NCBI GenBank assembly: GCA_047606825.1
Contig: JASGDY010000104.1
Span: forward strand, 1 to 64,000
Source of the DNA: Rhizosphaericola sp047606825
Lineage (GTDB): Bacteria > Bacteroidota > Bacteroidia > Chitinophagales > Chitinophagaceae
Direction of reading: 5' to 3'
Length of the DNA stretch: 64,000 nt
Position numbers and translations under genes: made by a program. Shown in pieces: positions 33,870 through 42,934 of the stretch. The notes under the pieces are model-generated. The model was not told the DNA's origin and made no database searches. It saw only the letters and a program-made list of their open reading frames with translations. Numbering within the stretch: the first letter of the stretch is position 1; the number at the start of each line of letters is the position of its first letter.

Positions 33870-34799
33870 ATGGATTTTCACAAACGTAGCCATTGGATCA
33901 AGGAGCTGGCGCGCAGTTCAGGGTTCGACTATTGCGGCATTGCCAAGGCCGAACAGTTGGACAAGGAGGCTGCGCGTCTGGAAAAATGGCTTGCGCAGGG
34001 AATGCACGGGCAGATGCACTACATGGAAAACTATTTTGACCTGCGTATCGACCCGCGCAAACTTGTCCCCGGGGCAAAGTCCGTCATCACTTTTTTCAAG
34101 AACTACTATCCTTCCCAGGTCCAGAATCCCTCCGAAAACAAGGTTTCAAAATATGCTTATGGTGCTGATTACCATGAGGTGATAAGAGGTCAGCTCAATT
34201 TGTTTTTAAATAAGATAAACGAAAAATTTGGCGAAGTGCAGGGTCGGGGATTTGTGGATTCCGCACCTGTATTGGAACGCGCCTGGGCCGAAAAAGCGGG
34301 TATTGGCTGGCAAGGCAAAAACGGCATGGTCATCAATAAGCAGGGTGGTTCGTTTTTTTTTATTGCGACTTTGGTTGTGGATTTGGAAATGGCTTATGAT
34401 GACCCGGTTGCCAAGGATTTTTGCGGTTCCTGTACGCGTTGCATCGATGTTTGCCCGACGGAAGCCATCCTGCCCAACAAAATCGTGGACGGCAGCAAAT
34501 GTATCAGCTATTTTACGATTGAACTGAAAGCGCAGCTTATCCCGGAAAATTATCAGGGAAAATTTGACAACTGGATGTTTGGCTGCGATACCTGCCAGGA
34601 CGTCTGTCCGTGGAACCGTTTTGCCAAACCGCATCAAGAGCCGCAGTTTGCCCCGATTCCCGAAATCCTGCATTTCAACAGCAAGGACTGGCAGGAAATG
34701 ACCGAGGAGCAATTCAAAACCATCTTCCGCAACTCTCCGCTGAAACGTTCCAAGTACGAGGGCATACGCCGTAACCTGCGTTTTTTGCAGGGAGAATAA
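33870..34799 (+). CDS. queG: Epoxyqueuosine reductase
   Basis: 309 aa. Two 4Fe-4S clusters are supplied by CGSCTRCIDVCP (C185, C188, C191, C195) and C211 with CDTCQDVCP (C239, C242, C246), the arrangement of QueG. The N-terminal cobalamin-binding region includes FVDSAPVLERAWA with the catalytic-type D130. It reduces epoxyqueuosine to queuosine in tRNA wobble modification. The family sometimes carries a C-terminal HEAT domain; this protein has the short form. A TACTTTTG -7 box (33852-33859) lies 10 nt before the ATG. Confidence 0.96.
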   Translation: MDFHKRSHWIKELARSSGFDYCGIAKAEQLDKEAARLEKWLAQGMHGQMHYMENYFDLRIDPRKLVPGAKSVITFFKNYYPSQVQNPSENKVSKYAYGADYHEVIRGQLNLFLNKINEKFGEVQGRGFVDSAPVLERAWAEKAGIGWQGKNGMVINKQGGSFFFIATLVVDLEMAYDDPVAKDFCGSCTRCIDVCPTEAILPNKIVDGSKCISYFTIELKAQLIPENYQGKFDNWMFGCDTCQDVCPWNRFAKPHQEPQFAPIPEILHFNSKDWQEMTEEQFKTIFRNSPLKRSKYEGIRRNLRFLQGE

Positions 34800-35019
34800 G
34801 GTCGCCAATGCCAATATTGGATCAGCATTTCTATCTCCGATATGCCCATATTGATTGTGTATTGCGGTCGCATGGATATGGATTTTACATTTTATATTAT
34901 ATAGTTTATTAATATGTTTAGTGTTTATAACATAATCAATAAATTTAATATTTTTTTACGATTATTGGATTTATTTAAACATATTTGCAATTGGGTTTTA
35001 TATTATAAATTATATTTAT

Positions 35020-36378
35020 ATGAACGCTAGAAAATTTATCCCTTTTGCCCTGCTCATTGCGATTACGCTTTGCGCATTCTTTGTCCATAATGCACCCGAC
35101 TACAGTGGTCCGAAGACGTACAATGCGGCGGATACGGCATGGATACTGGTCGCCAGTGCACTGGTGTTTATCATGACACCTGGTTTGGCGTTTTTCTATG
35201 GTGGCATGGTCAACCGCAAAAACGTATTGTCCACGATGATCAAAAGTATCGTCGCGGCGGGCATCGTGAGTGTCTTGTGGATTGTGGTCGGTTACAGCCT
35301 CGCATTTGGGGACGACCTGGGCAATGGACTGATTGGCAACCCGATGACGCATCTCTTTTTTAAAGGTGTTGCTTCCGGCGAGCCGGTGGGAGGGATTCCC
35401 AAGTCTTTGTTTGCGGCATTCCAGTTGATGTTTGCCATTATCACGCCGGGACTGGTCGTTGGTGCTGTCGCGGAGCGTATCAGGTTTACGTCCTACATAT
35501 TGTTCATAGCGATATTTCATTTGTTGGTGTATTGTCCGTTGGCGCATTGGGCCTGGCATCAGGATGGTCTGTTGTACAAGATGGGTGTTTTGGACTTTGC
35601 AGGCGGCACCGTTGTACACATTTCAGCAGGGATGGCCGCGCTGGCTGGAGCGATGGTACTCAAGCAGCGCAAGTCCCGGATATTGCACCAGGAAGTTTCT
35701 CCCGCCAATATCCCGTATGTGTTGATCGGGACGGGTTTGTTGTGGTTTGGATGGTTTGGGTTCAACGGCGGTTCTGCCTTGGCCGCCAATGGTCTGGCGG
35801 TTTCGGCGTTCCTGACGACCAATACGGCGGCAGGAGCTGCCGGGCTTTCGTGGATGTTTTATGATGTCATCAAAGGCAAAAAGCCTTCTGTTTTGGGATT
35901 TTGTATCGGTGCGGTCGTGGGGTTGGTCGCCATCACGCCGGGTTCGGGTTTTGTGGCGATACCGCAGAGTATCATCATCGGTGTTGTCAGTGCGATTATT
36001 TCCAATGTAGCGGTCAGTATTAAGGAAAAATCGAGGCTGGACGATACGCTCGACGTATTTCCTTGCCATGGCATCGGCGGTATAGTCGGGATGTTGTTGA
36101 CGGGCGTTTTTGCGACAAAAGCGGTCAACTCGGCCGGTGTGGACGGAATGTTGTTTGGCAACTTTTCTTTTTTCCTTGTACAGTTGAAAGGGATGCTTAT
36201 CTCCGTAGCGTTTAGTTTTATTTTGTCTTACCTGATATTCAAGTTTATCAATTTCATCGTTCCGATAAGGGTCAGCGAAGAAGAGGAAGAGGCTGGTCTG
36301 GACGCGACACAGCACAACGAAAAGTATTTCCAGGGCTTTCTGATTTCTGTCAGTGGGGAAGAGCAGGGGCAGCTTTAG
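35020..36378 (+). CDS. amt: Ammonium transporter (Amt/Rh family)
   Basis: 452 aa, signal-like first helix plus about eleven membrane spans. The conserved twin histidines of the pore are H200 (GGTVVHISAGMAAL) and H350 (DVFPCHGIGGIVG), with FYGGMVNRKNVL and WFGWFGFNGGSALA also typical. It conducts ammonium or ammonia into the cell. A glnK gene usually follows amt, but none is present here: the next feature is a convergent terminator. The C-terminal tail is acidic (SEEEEEAGLDA). Confidence 0.95.
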   Translation: MNARKFIPFALLIAITLCAFFVHNAPDYSGPKTYNAADTAWILVASALVFIMTPGLAFFYGGMVNRKNVLSTMIKSIVAAGIVSVLWIVVGYSLAFGDDLGNGLIGNPMTHLFFKGVASGEPVGGIPKSLFAAFQLMFAIITPGLVVGAVAERIRFTSYILFIAIFHLLVYCPLAHWAWHQDGLLYKMGVLDFAGGTVVHISAGMAALAGAMVLKQRKSRILHQEVSPANIPYVLIGTGLLWFGWFGFNGGSALAANGLAVSAFLTTNTAAGAAGLSWMFYDVIKGKKPSVLGFCIGAVVGLVAITPGSGFVAIPQSIIIGVVSAIISNVAVSIKEKSRLDDTLDVFPCHGIGGIVGMLLTGVFATKAVNSAGVDGMLFGNFSFFLVQLKGMLISVAFSFILSYLIFKFINFIVPIRVSEEEEEAGLDATQHNEKYFQGFLISVSGEEQGQL

Positions 36379-36441
36379 TTGAGAATTGAGAATTATTATA
36401 ATCAATGGAAAAACGTACATAGCACACAATACAGTTTTTAT

Positions 36442-36500
36442 AAACCATTAAGAAGTTAAGTTACATTAAGCACTTTTCTTAACTTTCTTAATGTTTTTTT
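36442..36500. repeat. AACCATTAAG..CTTAATG palindromic repeat, single copy
   Basis: AAACCATTAAGAAGTTAAG is followed 15 bases later by TTAACTTTCTTAATG, forming an imperfect hairpin. It is related to the tandem 70-bp units at 40241-40506. Confidence 0.65.
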
Positions 36501-36550
36501 ATGGCTTGCAAAGTATGATAATGATAAGAACGAACAGCGTGAGAAAAACA

Positions 36551-36582
36551 AAAAAAGCGCGGCAAGATTGCCGCGCTTTTTT
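36551..36582. terminator. Bidirectional terminator between amt and icd
   Basis: Stem GCGCGGCA (36557-36564) with TGCCGCGC (36569-36576) and a 4-nt loop. It is flanked by A6 on the left and T6 on the right, so it works for icd (minus strand, stop at 36603) and for amt (plus strand). Confidence 0.92.
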
Positions 36583-36602
36583 ATCGTTACAATACAGAAA
36601 TA

Positions 36603-38813
36603 TTACAGTCCATCAATAATACCGTTCAACGTAGCACTTGGACGCAAAGCCTTTTCAGCCTTGGCATCGTCGGGCTGGTAATAGCCGCCGATGTCCTGCG
36701 GTCTGCCCTGTGGGCTGATGAGCTCTTCGTTGATTTTTGTCTCGTTCTCCGTCAATGCGGCGGCAACGGGGGCAAATTTGGCCTTCAAATCAGTGTCCTT
36801 GTCCTGTTTGCCAAGTTCCTGTGCCCAGTACAATGTCAGGTAGAAATGTGAACCGCGGTCGTCAATCTGTCCGACTTTGCGTGCTGGAGATTTGTCGTTC
36901 TGTAGGAAAGTTTCCGTAGCCGCGTCCAAGGTTTCGGAAAGGACGATTGCCTTTGCGTTATTCTGCGTCTGGCCCAAATGTTCAAAAGAAGCACCGAGCG
37001 CAAGGTATTCGCCCAAGGAATCCCAACGCAGATAGCCTTCTTCCAAAAACTGTTGCACGTGTTTGGGGGCGGAGCCGCCGGCACCCGTTTCAAACAATCC
37101 ACCGCCGTTCATCAACGGAACGATGGACAACATTTTCGCGGAAGTGCCGACTTCCAAAATTGGGAACAGGTCGGTCAGGTAGTCGCGCAGTACGTTTCCG
37201 GTGACGGAAATCGTGTCAAGGCCTTGGCGGATTCTTTCCAGTGATTTTTTGCAGGCATCGACTGGCGCGAGGATGGAAATGTCCAAACCTTCGGTATCAA
37301 ATTCCGGTAGGTATTTTTCTACCTTTTTGATGATTTCCGCGTCGTGTCCGCGGTTTTTGTCCAGCCAGAAAATAGCGGGCGTATTGGACAGACGTGCGCG
37401 GTTGACCGCCAGTTTGACCCAGTCTTTGATGGGCGCGTCCTTGGTCTGGCACATCCTGAAAATATCGTTTTGCTGTACGGACTGTTCAAAAAATACGTTA
37501 CCGTTTTCGTCGGAAACTTTGAAAATGCCGTCCGCTGGTGCCTGGAAAGTCTTGTCGTGCGAACCATACTCTTCGGCTTTCTGCGCCATCAGTCCGACGT
37601 TGGGAACGGAGCCCATCGTACTCGGGTCAAGCGCACCGTGTTCCTTGCAGTCGTCAATCGCCGCCTCATATATGCCAGCATAGCTTCTGTCGGGAATCAG
37701 TGCAATCGTGTCGCGTTCTTGACCGTTTTTGTCCCACATCTTACCACCGATACGTATCATCGCCGGCATGGACGCATCCACAATCACGTCGGAAGGGACG
37801 TGCAGGTTGGTAATACCTTTGTCCGAATTGACCATCGCCAAATCCGGTCCGTTGGCAATCGCCGCGTCAATTGCCGCTTTCACTTCGGCTTCTTCCGGCT
37901 GTCCCGCGATTTTGGCAAAAACATCGCCTAAACCATTGTTGGCATTGATTCCCAGCTTCTGGAACAAGTCGCCATATTGGGCAAATACATCTTTGAAATA
38001 CACTTCCACGATTGCACCGAACAGGATAGGGTCGGACACTTTCATCATGGTTGCCTTGAGGTGTGCGGACAACAATACGCCTGCTTCTTTGGCTGCCGCG
38101 ATTTGGTCTGTGACGAAAGATTTCAGTTTGGACAGGCTCATGGTCGAGCTGTCGATTACCTCGCCCGCTTTTAAAGGTGCGAAATCTTTCAATAAAGTCG
38201 TTTTGCCGTCTGTGCCGACAAATTCGATTTTGTATTTGGTGGCGTTTTCCACCGTTACGGATTTCTCCGAACCGTAGAAATCGCCGTCGGTCATGGAAGC
38301 GACTTTGGTCTGGCTGTCCTTGTTCCATGCGCCCATCGAGTGCGGGTGCGCTTTGGCGTAGTTCTTCACTGCCTTTGGGGCACGACGGTCGGAGTTGCCC
38401 TCACGCAAAACCGGATTGACGGCAGAGCCCAATACTTTGGAATAAGCGGCTTTGATGCTTTTTTCTTCGTCCGTCTGCGGATTTTCCGGGAAGTTGGGGA
38501 CGGCATAACCGTGTGCCTGCAACTCTGCAATCGCGCCTTTCAACTGGGGAATGGAAGCCGAGATATTGGGCAGCTTGATGATGTTCGCTTCGGGAGACAG
38601 TGTCCACGCCCCCAGTTCGGCCAATGCGTCCGCGATTTTCTGGTCGTCTTTCAGGTAGGAAGGGAACTGCGCCAAGATGCGCCCGGCAAGGGAAATATCC
38701 CGTAGCTCAACGTCGATGCCGGCCGTTGAGGCAAAAGCCTTGACAATCGGCAGAAAAGAATAGGTCGCCAGCAAAGGCGCTTCGTCTGTCTTCGTGTATA
38801 TAATCTTTGACAT
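36603..38813 (-). CDS. icd: NADP-dependent isocitrate dehydrogenase, monomeric type
   Basis: 736 aa, the length of the monomeric (type II) enzyme and about twice the usual dimeric subunit. Recognisable blocks include MSKIIYTKTDEAPLLATYS at the N-terminus, EGNSDRRAPKAVKNYAKAHP, DSKTKVASM-type substrate contacts (seen here as KDSQTKVASMTDGDF), and near the end ETKINEELISPQGRPQDIGG. It converts isocitrate to 2-oxoglutarate and supplies NADPH in the TCA cycle. A near-consensus -7 box TACCTTTA lies at 38879-38872, about 58 nt upstream. Confidence 0.96.
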   Translation of the reverse strand: MSKIIYTKTDEAPLLATYSFLPIVKAFASTAGIDVELRDISLAGRILAQFPSYLKDDQKIADALAELGAWTLSPEANIIKLPNISASIPQLKGAIAELQAHGYAVPNFPENPQTDEEKSIKAAYSKVLGSAVNPVLREGNSDRRAPKAVKNYAKAHPHSMGAWNKDSQTKVASMTDGDFYGSEKSVTVENATKYKIEFVGTDGKTTLLKDFAPLKAGEVIDSSTMSLSKLKSFVTDQIAAAKEAGVLLSAHLKATMMKVSDPILFGAIVEVYFKDVFAQYGDLFQKLGINANNGLGDVFAKIAGQPEEAEVKAAIDAAIANGPDLAMVNSDKGITNLHVPSDVIVDASMPAMIRIGGKMWDKNGQERDTIALIPDRSYAGIYEAAIDDCKEHGALDPSTMGSVPNVGLMAQKAEEYGSHDKTFQAPADGIFKVSDENGNVFFEQSVQQNDIFRMCQTKDAPIKDWVKLAVNRARLSNTPAIFWLDKNRGHDAEIIKKVEKYLPEFDTEGLDISILAPVDACKKSLERIRQGLDTISVTGNVLRDYLTDLFPILEVGTSAKMLSIVPLMNGGGLFETGAGGSAPKHVQQFLEEGYLRWDSLGEYLALGASFEHLGQTQNNAKAIVLSETLDAATETFLQNDKSPARKVGQIDDRGSHFYLTLYWAQELGKQDKDTDLKAKFAPVAAALTENETKINEELISPQGRPQDIGGYYQPDDAKAEKALRPSATLNGIIDGL

Positions 38814-39039
38814 AAAAAAACCTGTTTTTCAGCAAAACAATTTTTGTTAGAAAATTTGGATTCAAGTGCGCTAAAGGTAGTGGAAACAAGGTAAAAAGAG
38901 AAAAAACAATTTGAGAATCTGAAGATTTGAAAATGCTTTCATTCTTTACCGCGTCCACGACTTTCGGTTACAACAATCTGTCATTTGGCTACATTTGTTT
39001 TTGGCATTCATGGGAACTTTGCGTCAACAGAAAACAAAA

Positions 39040-39459
39040 GCCATGGACATTGTATTTGATGATTCGTTAGGACACATCAGCAAACCTCTTGCTGTGACCC
39101 TGACAAGGAGCAACCGCCCTATTGGCTGGACATCGTAGACAGTTATGCAACAGTCGTTCCGCAGTCGCAGAAGTGCTACGTCGCAGATGTTATACAAGAG
39201 CTAAAAACTCGAAAGACCTTTTATTGATTACGTCCGTCAAAATTTGTATGTAACCGCAAGCGGCATGTTCAGTCATAATTATTTGCATCGTTCCATTGAC
39301 ATTATTGGTACAGGCCGCATACTTTTTTCTTCTGATTATCCTTATCAATATCGACAAGGAAGAGATGCCCGGAACTTTTTGGAAGCGACAGCGTTAAGTA
39401 ACGAACAGAAAGAAAAGTTTGCGTTTGGCAATTGGGAAAGATTGATTTCCAAAAAGTAA
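39040..39459 (+). pseudogene. Decayed amidohydrolase (2-pyrone-dicarboxylate lactonase/ACMSD-type)
   Basis: The C-terminal third reads ERPFIDYVRQNLYVTASGMF, then RILFSSDYPYQY, ARNFLE and FAFGNWERL. This is the conserved end of amidohydrolase family 2 proteins, with the metal-site aspartate in SSDYPY. Upstream the frame is broken by a stop near 39203. Only a shadow of the GHLG region (IVFDDSLGHISKP at about 39046) is detectable in another frame. No intact start. It ends 12 nt before the SDR gene. Confidence 0.65.
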
Positions 39460-39470
39460 AACAAAATAAT

Positions 39471-40235
39471 ATGAGTACACAAAACAAAACAGCAGTCGTT
39501 ACCGGCGGCAGCCGTGGGCTCGGAAAGAACATGGCCGTGGCCATGGCGAAAAAAGGTTTGGACATAGTCATTACCTACAACAGCAACAAAGCCGCTGCGG
39601 ACGAGGTAGTAGCAACCATCGAATCACTTGGACAGAAGGCAAAAGCCTTTCAGTTGAACACTAGCGACACCAAACAATTTGACAGTTTTGTAAAGGACCT
39701 GACGGCTTATTTGCAGGAGACAAACGGCAGTTCCAATTTTGATTTTCTGGTCAACAATGCGGGAACGGCTTTATATGCGTCTGTTGCGGAGACCACCGAA
39801 GAGCAATTGGATGCCATATTCAACATCCATTACAAAGGCGTGTTCTTCCTGACACAGAAAGCCTTACCGTTTATCAACGACGGCGGCGGCATTGTCAATA
39901 TATCCTCGGGTTTGGCGCGTATCGTTATTCCGGGGTCGTCCGTGTATGGTTCGTTGAAAGGAGCAGTGGAAGTGCTTACGCGCTATCTCGCCAAAGAATT
40001 GGGTGCAAGGAAAATCCGAGCTAATGTTGTTGCTCCCGGCGCGATTGAAACGGATTTCGGCGGCGGACGTACGCGCGACAACAAAGACTTCAACGCACAG
40101 ATTGCCAATATTACGGCGTTGGGGCGCGCTGGCTTGCCGGACGATATCGGAGGCGTGGTGGCGTTTCTCTGTACCGAAGATGCGTACTGGATTAACGGGC
40201 AACGCATCGAAGTTTCGGGTGGAATGGTATTGTAA
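39471..40235 (+). CDS. Short-chain dehydrogenase/reductase
   Basis: 254 aa from the ATG at 39471. Cofactor motif TGGSRGLG (11-18), NNAG (95-98), and catalytic S145/S146, Y159 and K163 (YGSLK). Classical SDR, probably NADP-dependent (Arg after the second Gly-Ser). Substrate unknown. It follows directly on the decayed amidohydrolase and is 289 nt before a divergent-family AraC regulator on the same strand, separated by a 70-bp tandem repeat array. Confidence 0.9.
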   Translation: MSTQNKTAVVTGGSRGLGKNMAVAMAKKGLDIVITYNSNKAAADEVVATIESLGQKAKAFQLNTSDTKQFDSFVKDLTAYLQETNGSSNFDFLVNNAGTALYASVAETTEEQLDAIFNIHYKGVFFLTQKALPFINDGGGIVNISSGLARIVIPGSSVYGSLKGAVEVLTRYLAKELGARKIRANVVAPGAIETDFGGGRTRDNKDFNAQIANITALGRAGLPDDIGGVVAFLCTEDAYWINGQRIEVSGGMVL

Positions 40236-40240
40236 ATTAA

Positions 40241-40506
40241 AAACCATTAAGGGATTAAGGTACGTTAAGCTTTGGTCTTAATGAAACTTGACTTCTTAAT
40301 GTTGGAGAAAAAACCATTAAGGGATTAAGGGACATTGAGCTTCTGTCTTAATGAAACTTAACTTCTTAATGTTGGAGAAAAAACCATTAAGGGATTAAGG
40401 GACATTGAGCTTCTGTCTTAATGAAACTTGACTTCTTAATGTTGGAGAAAAAACCATTAAGGGATTAAGGGACGTTAAGCTTCTGCCTTAACTTCTTAAT
40501 GTTTAA
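40241..40506. repeat. Tandem array of a 70-bp unit, 3.8 copies
   Basis: Units begin AAACCATTAAGGGATTAAGG at 40241, 40311, 40381 and 40451, exactly 70 bp apart. The second and third are almost identical; the last lacks about 10 bp. Each has inverted halves (CATTAAG ... CTTAATG), so a single strand can form a series of hairpins. It fills the gap between the SDR and AraC genes. Unit length, lack of distinct spacers and lack of cas genes exclude a CRISPR array. Confidence 0.95.
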
Positions 40507-40524
40507 AAAAACGACCTTTACAAC

Positions 40525-41439
40525 ATGTCAAACACACAACTCATCCAAATAAAAAGCATCAGCGCGTTCCATCGCTTGCACGGGCTGCCGCCACCCGAGC
40601 ATCCGCTCATCAGCATTGTCGATTATGCCGAAATCAAGCGTTTGCCGGAGCATGGTGCAGTAAGTCTAGTCTTTGGTTATTACACTATTTCCATCAAAAG
40701 AGGCGTCGGCAAAATGTTTTACGGGCAGCAGCAGTACGACTTTGACGAAGGCATCATGTATTTCATGGCACCCGGGCAGACTTTGAGGAGCAACCCGAAT
40801 CCGCCACCGACAGAGCGTTCTGGTTGGTTGTTGCTCATACATCCCGATTTTCTTTGGAACACGCCCTTGGCAAAAAGCATCAAGCAATTTGAGTTTTTTG
40901 CTTATTCGGTCAACGAGGCTTTGTTTCTTTCCGAAAAAGAGGAAGGCGTTCTCAACAATATCATTGCAAACATCCGTCAGGAATACCATTCCAATATTGA
41001 TAAGTTCAGCAAGCAGATTATTGTTTCGCATATTGAAACCTTGTTGAACTATTCCGAAAGGTTTTACCATCGGCAGTTCATCACACGCGAAAAATCCAAC
41101 CATAAAATTTTGGAACGCTTGGAAGAAATATTGAACGATTATTTCAACAGTGACGACATTGCGTTCAAAGGTTTGCCTGCGGTACAGTTCATAGCCGCAC
41201 AACTCAACGTTTCTCCCAAATACCTAGGCAGCTTACTGAAAGTATTGACCGGACAGAGTACGCAGCAGCATATCCATGACAAGCTGATTGAAAAAGCTAA
41301 GGAACAACTTTCCACGACGGAGCAGTCCGTCAGCGAAATTGCCTACAACCTAGGCTTTGAACATCCGCAGTCTTTCAGCAAACTGTTTAAAACGAAGACG
41401 AGCCAGTCGCCGTTGGAGTTCAGGGCTTCTTTTAATTAA
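40525..41439 (+). CDS. AraC family transcriptional regulator
   Basis: 304 aa. The N-terminal cupin-like sensor region includes YYTISIKRGVGKMFYGQQQY and MYFMAPGQTLRSNP. The C-terminal AraC domain has the helix-turn-helix motifs VQFIAAQLNVSPKYLGSLLK and VSEIAYNLGFEHPQSFSKLF. This architecture is common among Bacteroidota regulators that control a neighbouring oxidoreductase; the SDR just upstream is the natural candidate. The 70-bp tandem repeats lie directly upstream and end 18 nt before the ATG. Confidence 0.9.
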   Translation: MSNTQLIQIKSISAFHRLHGLPPPEHPLISIVDYAEIKRLPEHGAVSLVFGYYTISIKRGVGKMFYGQQQYDFDEGIMYFMAPGQTLRSNPNPPPTERSGWLLLIHPDFLWNTPLAKSIKQFEFFAYSVNEALFLSEKEEGVLNNIIANIRQEYHSNIDKFSKQIIVSHIETLLNYSERFYHRQFITREKSNHKILERLEEILNDYFNSDDIAFKGLPAVQFIAAQLNVSPKYLGSLLKVLTGQSTQQHIHDKLIEKAKEQLSTTEQSVSEIAYNLGFEHPQSFSKLFKTKTSQSPLEFRASFN

Positions 41440-41479
41440 ATATCCTGTAACGCACTCAACCCTAGAACAGCTTCCATCG

Positions 41480-42601
41480 TTACAATCCCACAATCGGTTG
41501 CCTTTGGATGATGCCGCCGCCGACCACGTCGTCGCCGTCGTAGAGCACGGCACTCTGTCCAGGCGCAATACCTTTCACGTCTTCGAAAAAACGGACATTG
41601 ACGTTGCCGGGTTCGTGGGTGGGCGTGATGTGGCTCCACGCGCCTTTGTCCTTGTAGCGTATCTTGGTGACAAAGTCCATGCCTTCGGCAGGAATGCCGT
41701 CGTATTTCATCCAGTTCATTTTGGCGACGGTCATATCATGTGCCGCCAGATCCTGTTCTTCACCCAGTACTACCGTATTGGTTGTCGGGTCGATAGCGGT
41801 TACGTAAGCCGGTTTGCCCAAGGCGATTTCCAATCCTTTGCGTTGGCCGATAGTGTAGAAAGGGTAGCCTTTGTGCTTGCCGAGTATTTTTCCGTTTTTG
41901 TCCACGAAGAGTCCGCCGGAAACTTTTTCTTCCAGACCGTCGACATGCCTTTTGAGGAAGCCGCGGTAGTCGTTGTCCGGCACGAAACAGATTTCGTAGC
42001 TTTCGCTTTTCTTGGCCAGTTCCGGATAGCCGAAATCCAATGCCATCTGGCGGATTTCTGTTTTGCGGTAGTTGGCGAGCGGCAGGAGCGTGCGGCTCAG
42101 CAGTTCCTGGCTCAGTCCCCAGAGTACATAGCTCTGATCCTTGGTGTCGTCCAGCCCTTTGCTAAGGTAATAGCGTCCGCCGTCGGGTGTCTGGCGTATT
42201 TTGGCGTAATGTCCGGTTGCGATATAATCGCATTCCAGGGCATTGGCTCTTTTCAGCAATGCCGACCATTTGATGTGCGTATTGCACATGACGCATGGAT
42301 TGGGTGTGCGTCCGGCCAGGTATTCGTCCACGAAATCCTCGATGACAAAATTGCCAAACTCTTCCCTTATGTCGATGACGTAATGCGGAAAACCGTGCTG
42401 CACGGCCGCCATACGTGCGTCGTTGAAACTATCTACGTTGCAACAGCCCGTTTCCTTGTGGCCGCCGCCGCTGGTGGCATAGTCCCAGGTTTTCATCGTT
42501 ATGCCGATTACTTCATATCCTTCTTCGTTAAGCATCAGTGCGGTGACGGTACTGTCGATACCGCCGCTCATGGCGACCAATACTTTTCCCTTGCTGCTCA
42601 T
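41480..42601 (-). CDS. mnmA: tRNA-specific 2-thiouridylase
   Basis: 373 aa from the ATG at 42601. The PP-loop SGGIDS (12-17) binds ATP, and the two catalytic cysteines are in NPCVMCN and YEICFVPDN. It installs sulfur at U34 of tRNA-Lys, -Glu and -Gln. An ATG 15 codons upstream is in frame, but a perfect -7 box (TACCTTTG at 42640-42633) lies between the two, so only the downstream start is transcribed from it. Confidence 0.96.
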   Translation of the reverse strand: MSSKGKVLVAMSGGIDSTVTALMLNEEGYEVIGITMKTWDYATSGGGHKETGCCNVDSFNDARMAAVQHGFPHYVIDIREEFGNFVIEDFVDEYLAGRTPNPCVMCNTHIKWSALLKRANALECDYIATGHYAKIRQTPDGGRYYLSKGLDDTKDQSYVLWGLSQELLSRTLLPLANYRKTEIRQMALDFGYPELAKKSESYEICFVPDNDYRGFLKRHVDGLEEKVSGGLFVDKNGKILGKHKGYPFYTIGQRKGLEIALGKPAYVTAIDPTTNTVVLGEEQDLAAHDMTVAKMNWMKYDGIPAEGMDFVTKIRYKDKGAWSHITPTHEPGNVNVRFFEDVKGIAPGQSAVLYDGDDVVGGGIIQRQPIVGL

Positions 42602-42632
42602 CGATACGCTCCTCTTATTTTGTATGGAATTG

Positions 42633-42640
42633 CAAAGGTA
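42633..42640 (-). promoter_or_regulatory. -7 box for mnmA
   Basis: TACCTTTG on the minus strand, 31 nt upstream of the ATG at 42601. It decides the start codon of mnmA. No -33 TTG at standard spacing. Confidence 0.5.
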
Positions 42641-42689
42641 GGACATTATTTTATGCTTGGCTTTGCGGCGTTTTTGGCAGGGCTTATGT

Positions 42690-42816
42690 CAAATCTTCGC
42701 ATGTTATATGAAATATGGTGGTCGGTGTCCTCACCGACCACTAATGGCTCTACTGGCGTGGTGTCTCCACGCGCCAGCGAAAATTTGAACTATTCTCACC
42801 GAAGGTAAATACGCCC
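42690..42816. repeat. Dispersed repeat with GGTCGGTG hairpin, inverted copy
   Basis: Reverse complement of the 22106-22262 element, from AAATCTTCGCATGTTA to AAATACGCCC. The stem GTGGTCGGTG-tcct-CACCGACCAC is at about 42719-42742. Compared with the 22106 copy, a segment near the GTGGCTACTTC portion is missing. Confidence 0.8.
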
Positions 42817-42934
42817 TTTTTGGCATCTTTATTGCCAATCCTCGAACAATTGTCATTTTGATGTGTTAAAGATTGAAGAAGAGAAAAGAAAAACACCATC
42901 GTAATCCATTATATCAAAATAAACATTAAATTTT

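Noticed and set aside
35623..36429. Minus-strand open frame of about 268 codons, Arg/Asp-rich
   Set aside because: Antisense to amt; composition is the mirror image of membrane-helix codons.
40241..40506. Possible CRISPR array
   Set aside because: The repeating unit is 70 bp with no unique spacers, contains inverted halves, and no cas genes are near.
41357..42808. Plus-strand open frame of about 483 codons
   Set aside because: Antisense to mnmA, whose PP-loop and catalytic cysteines are clear; the product has no domain signature.
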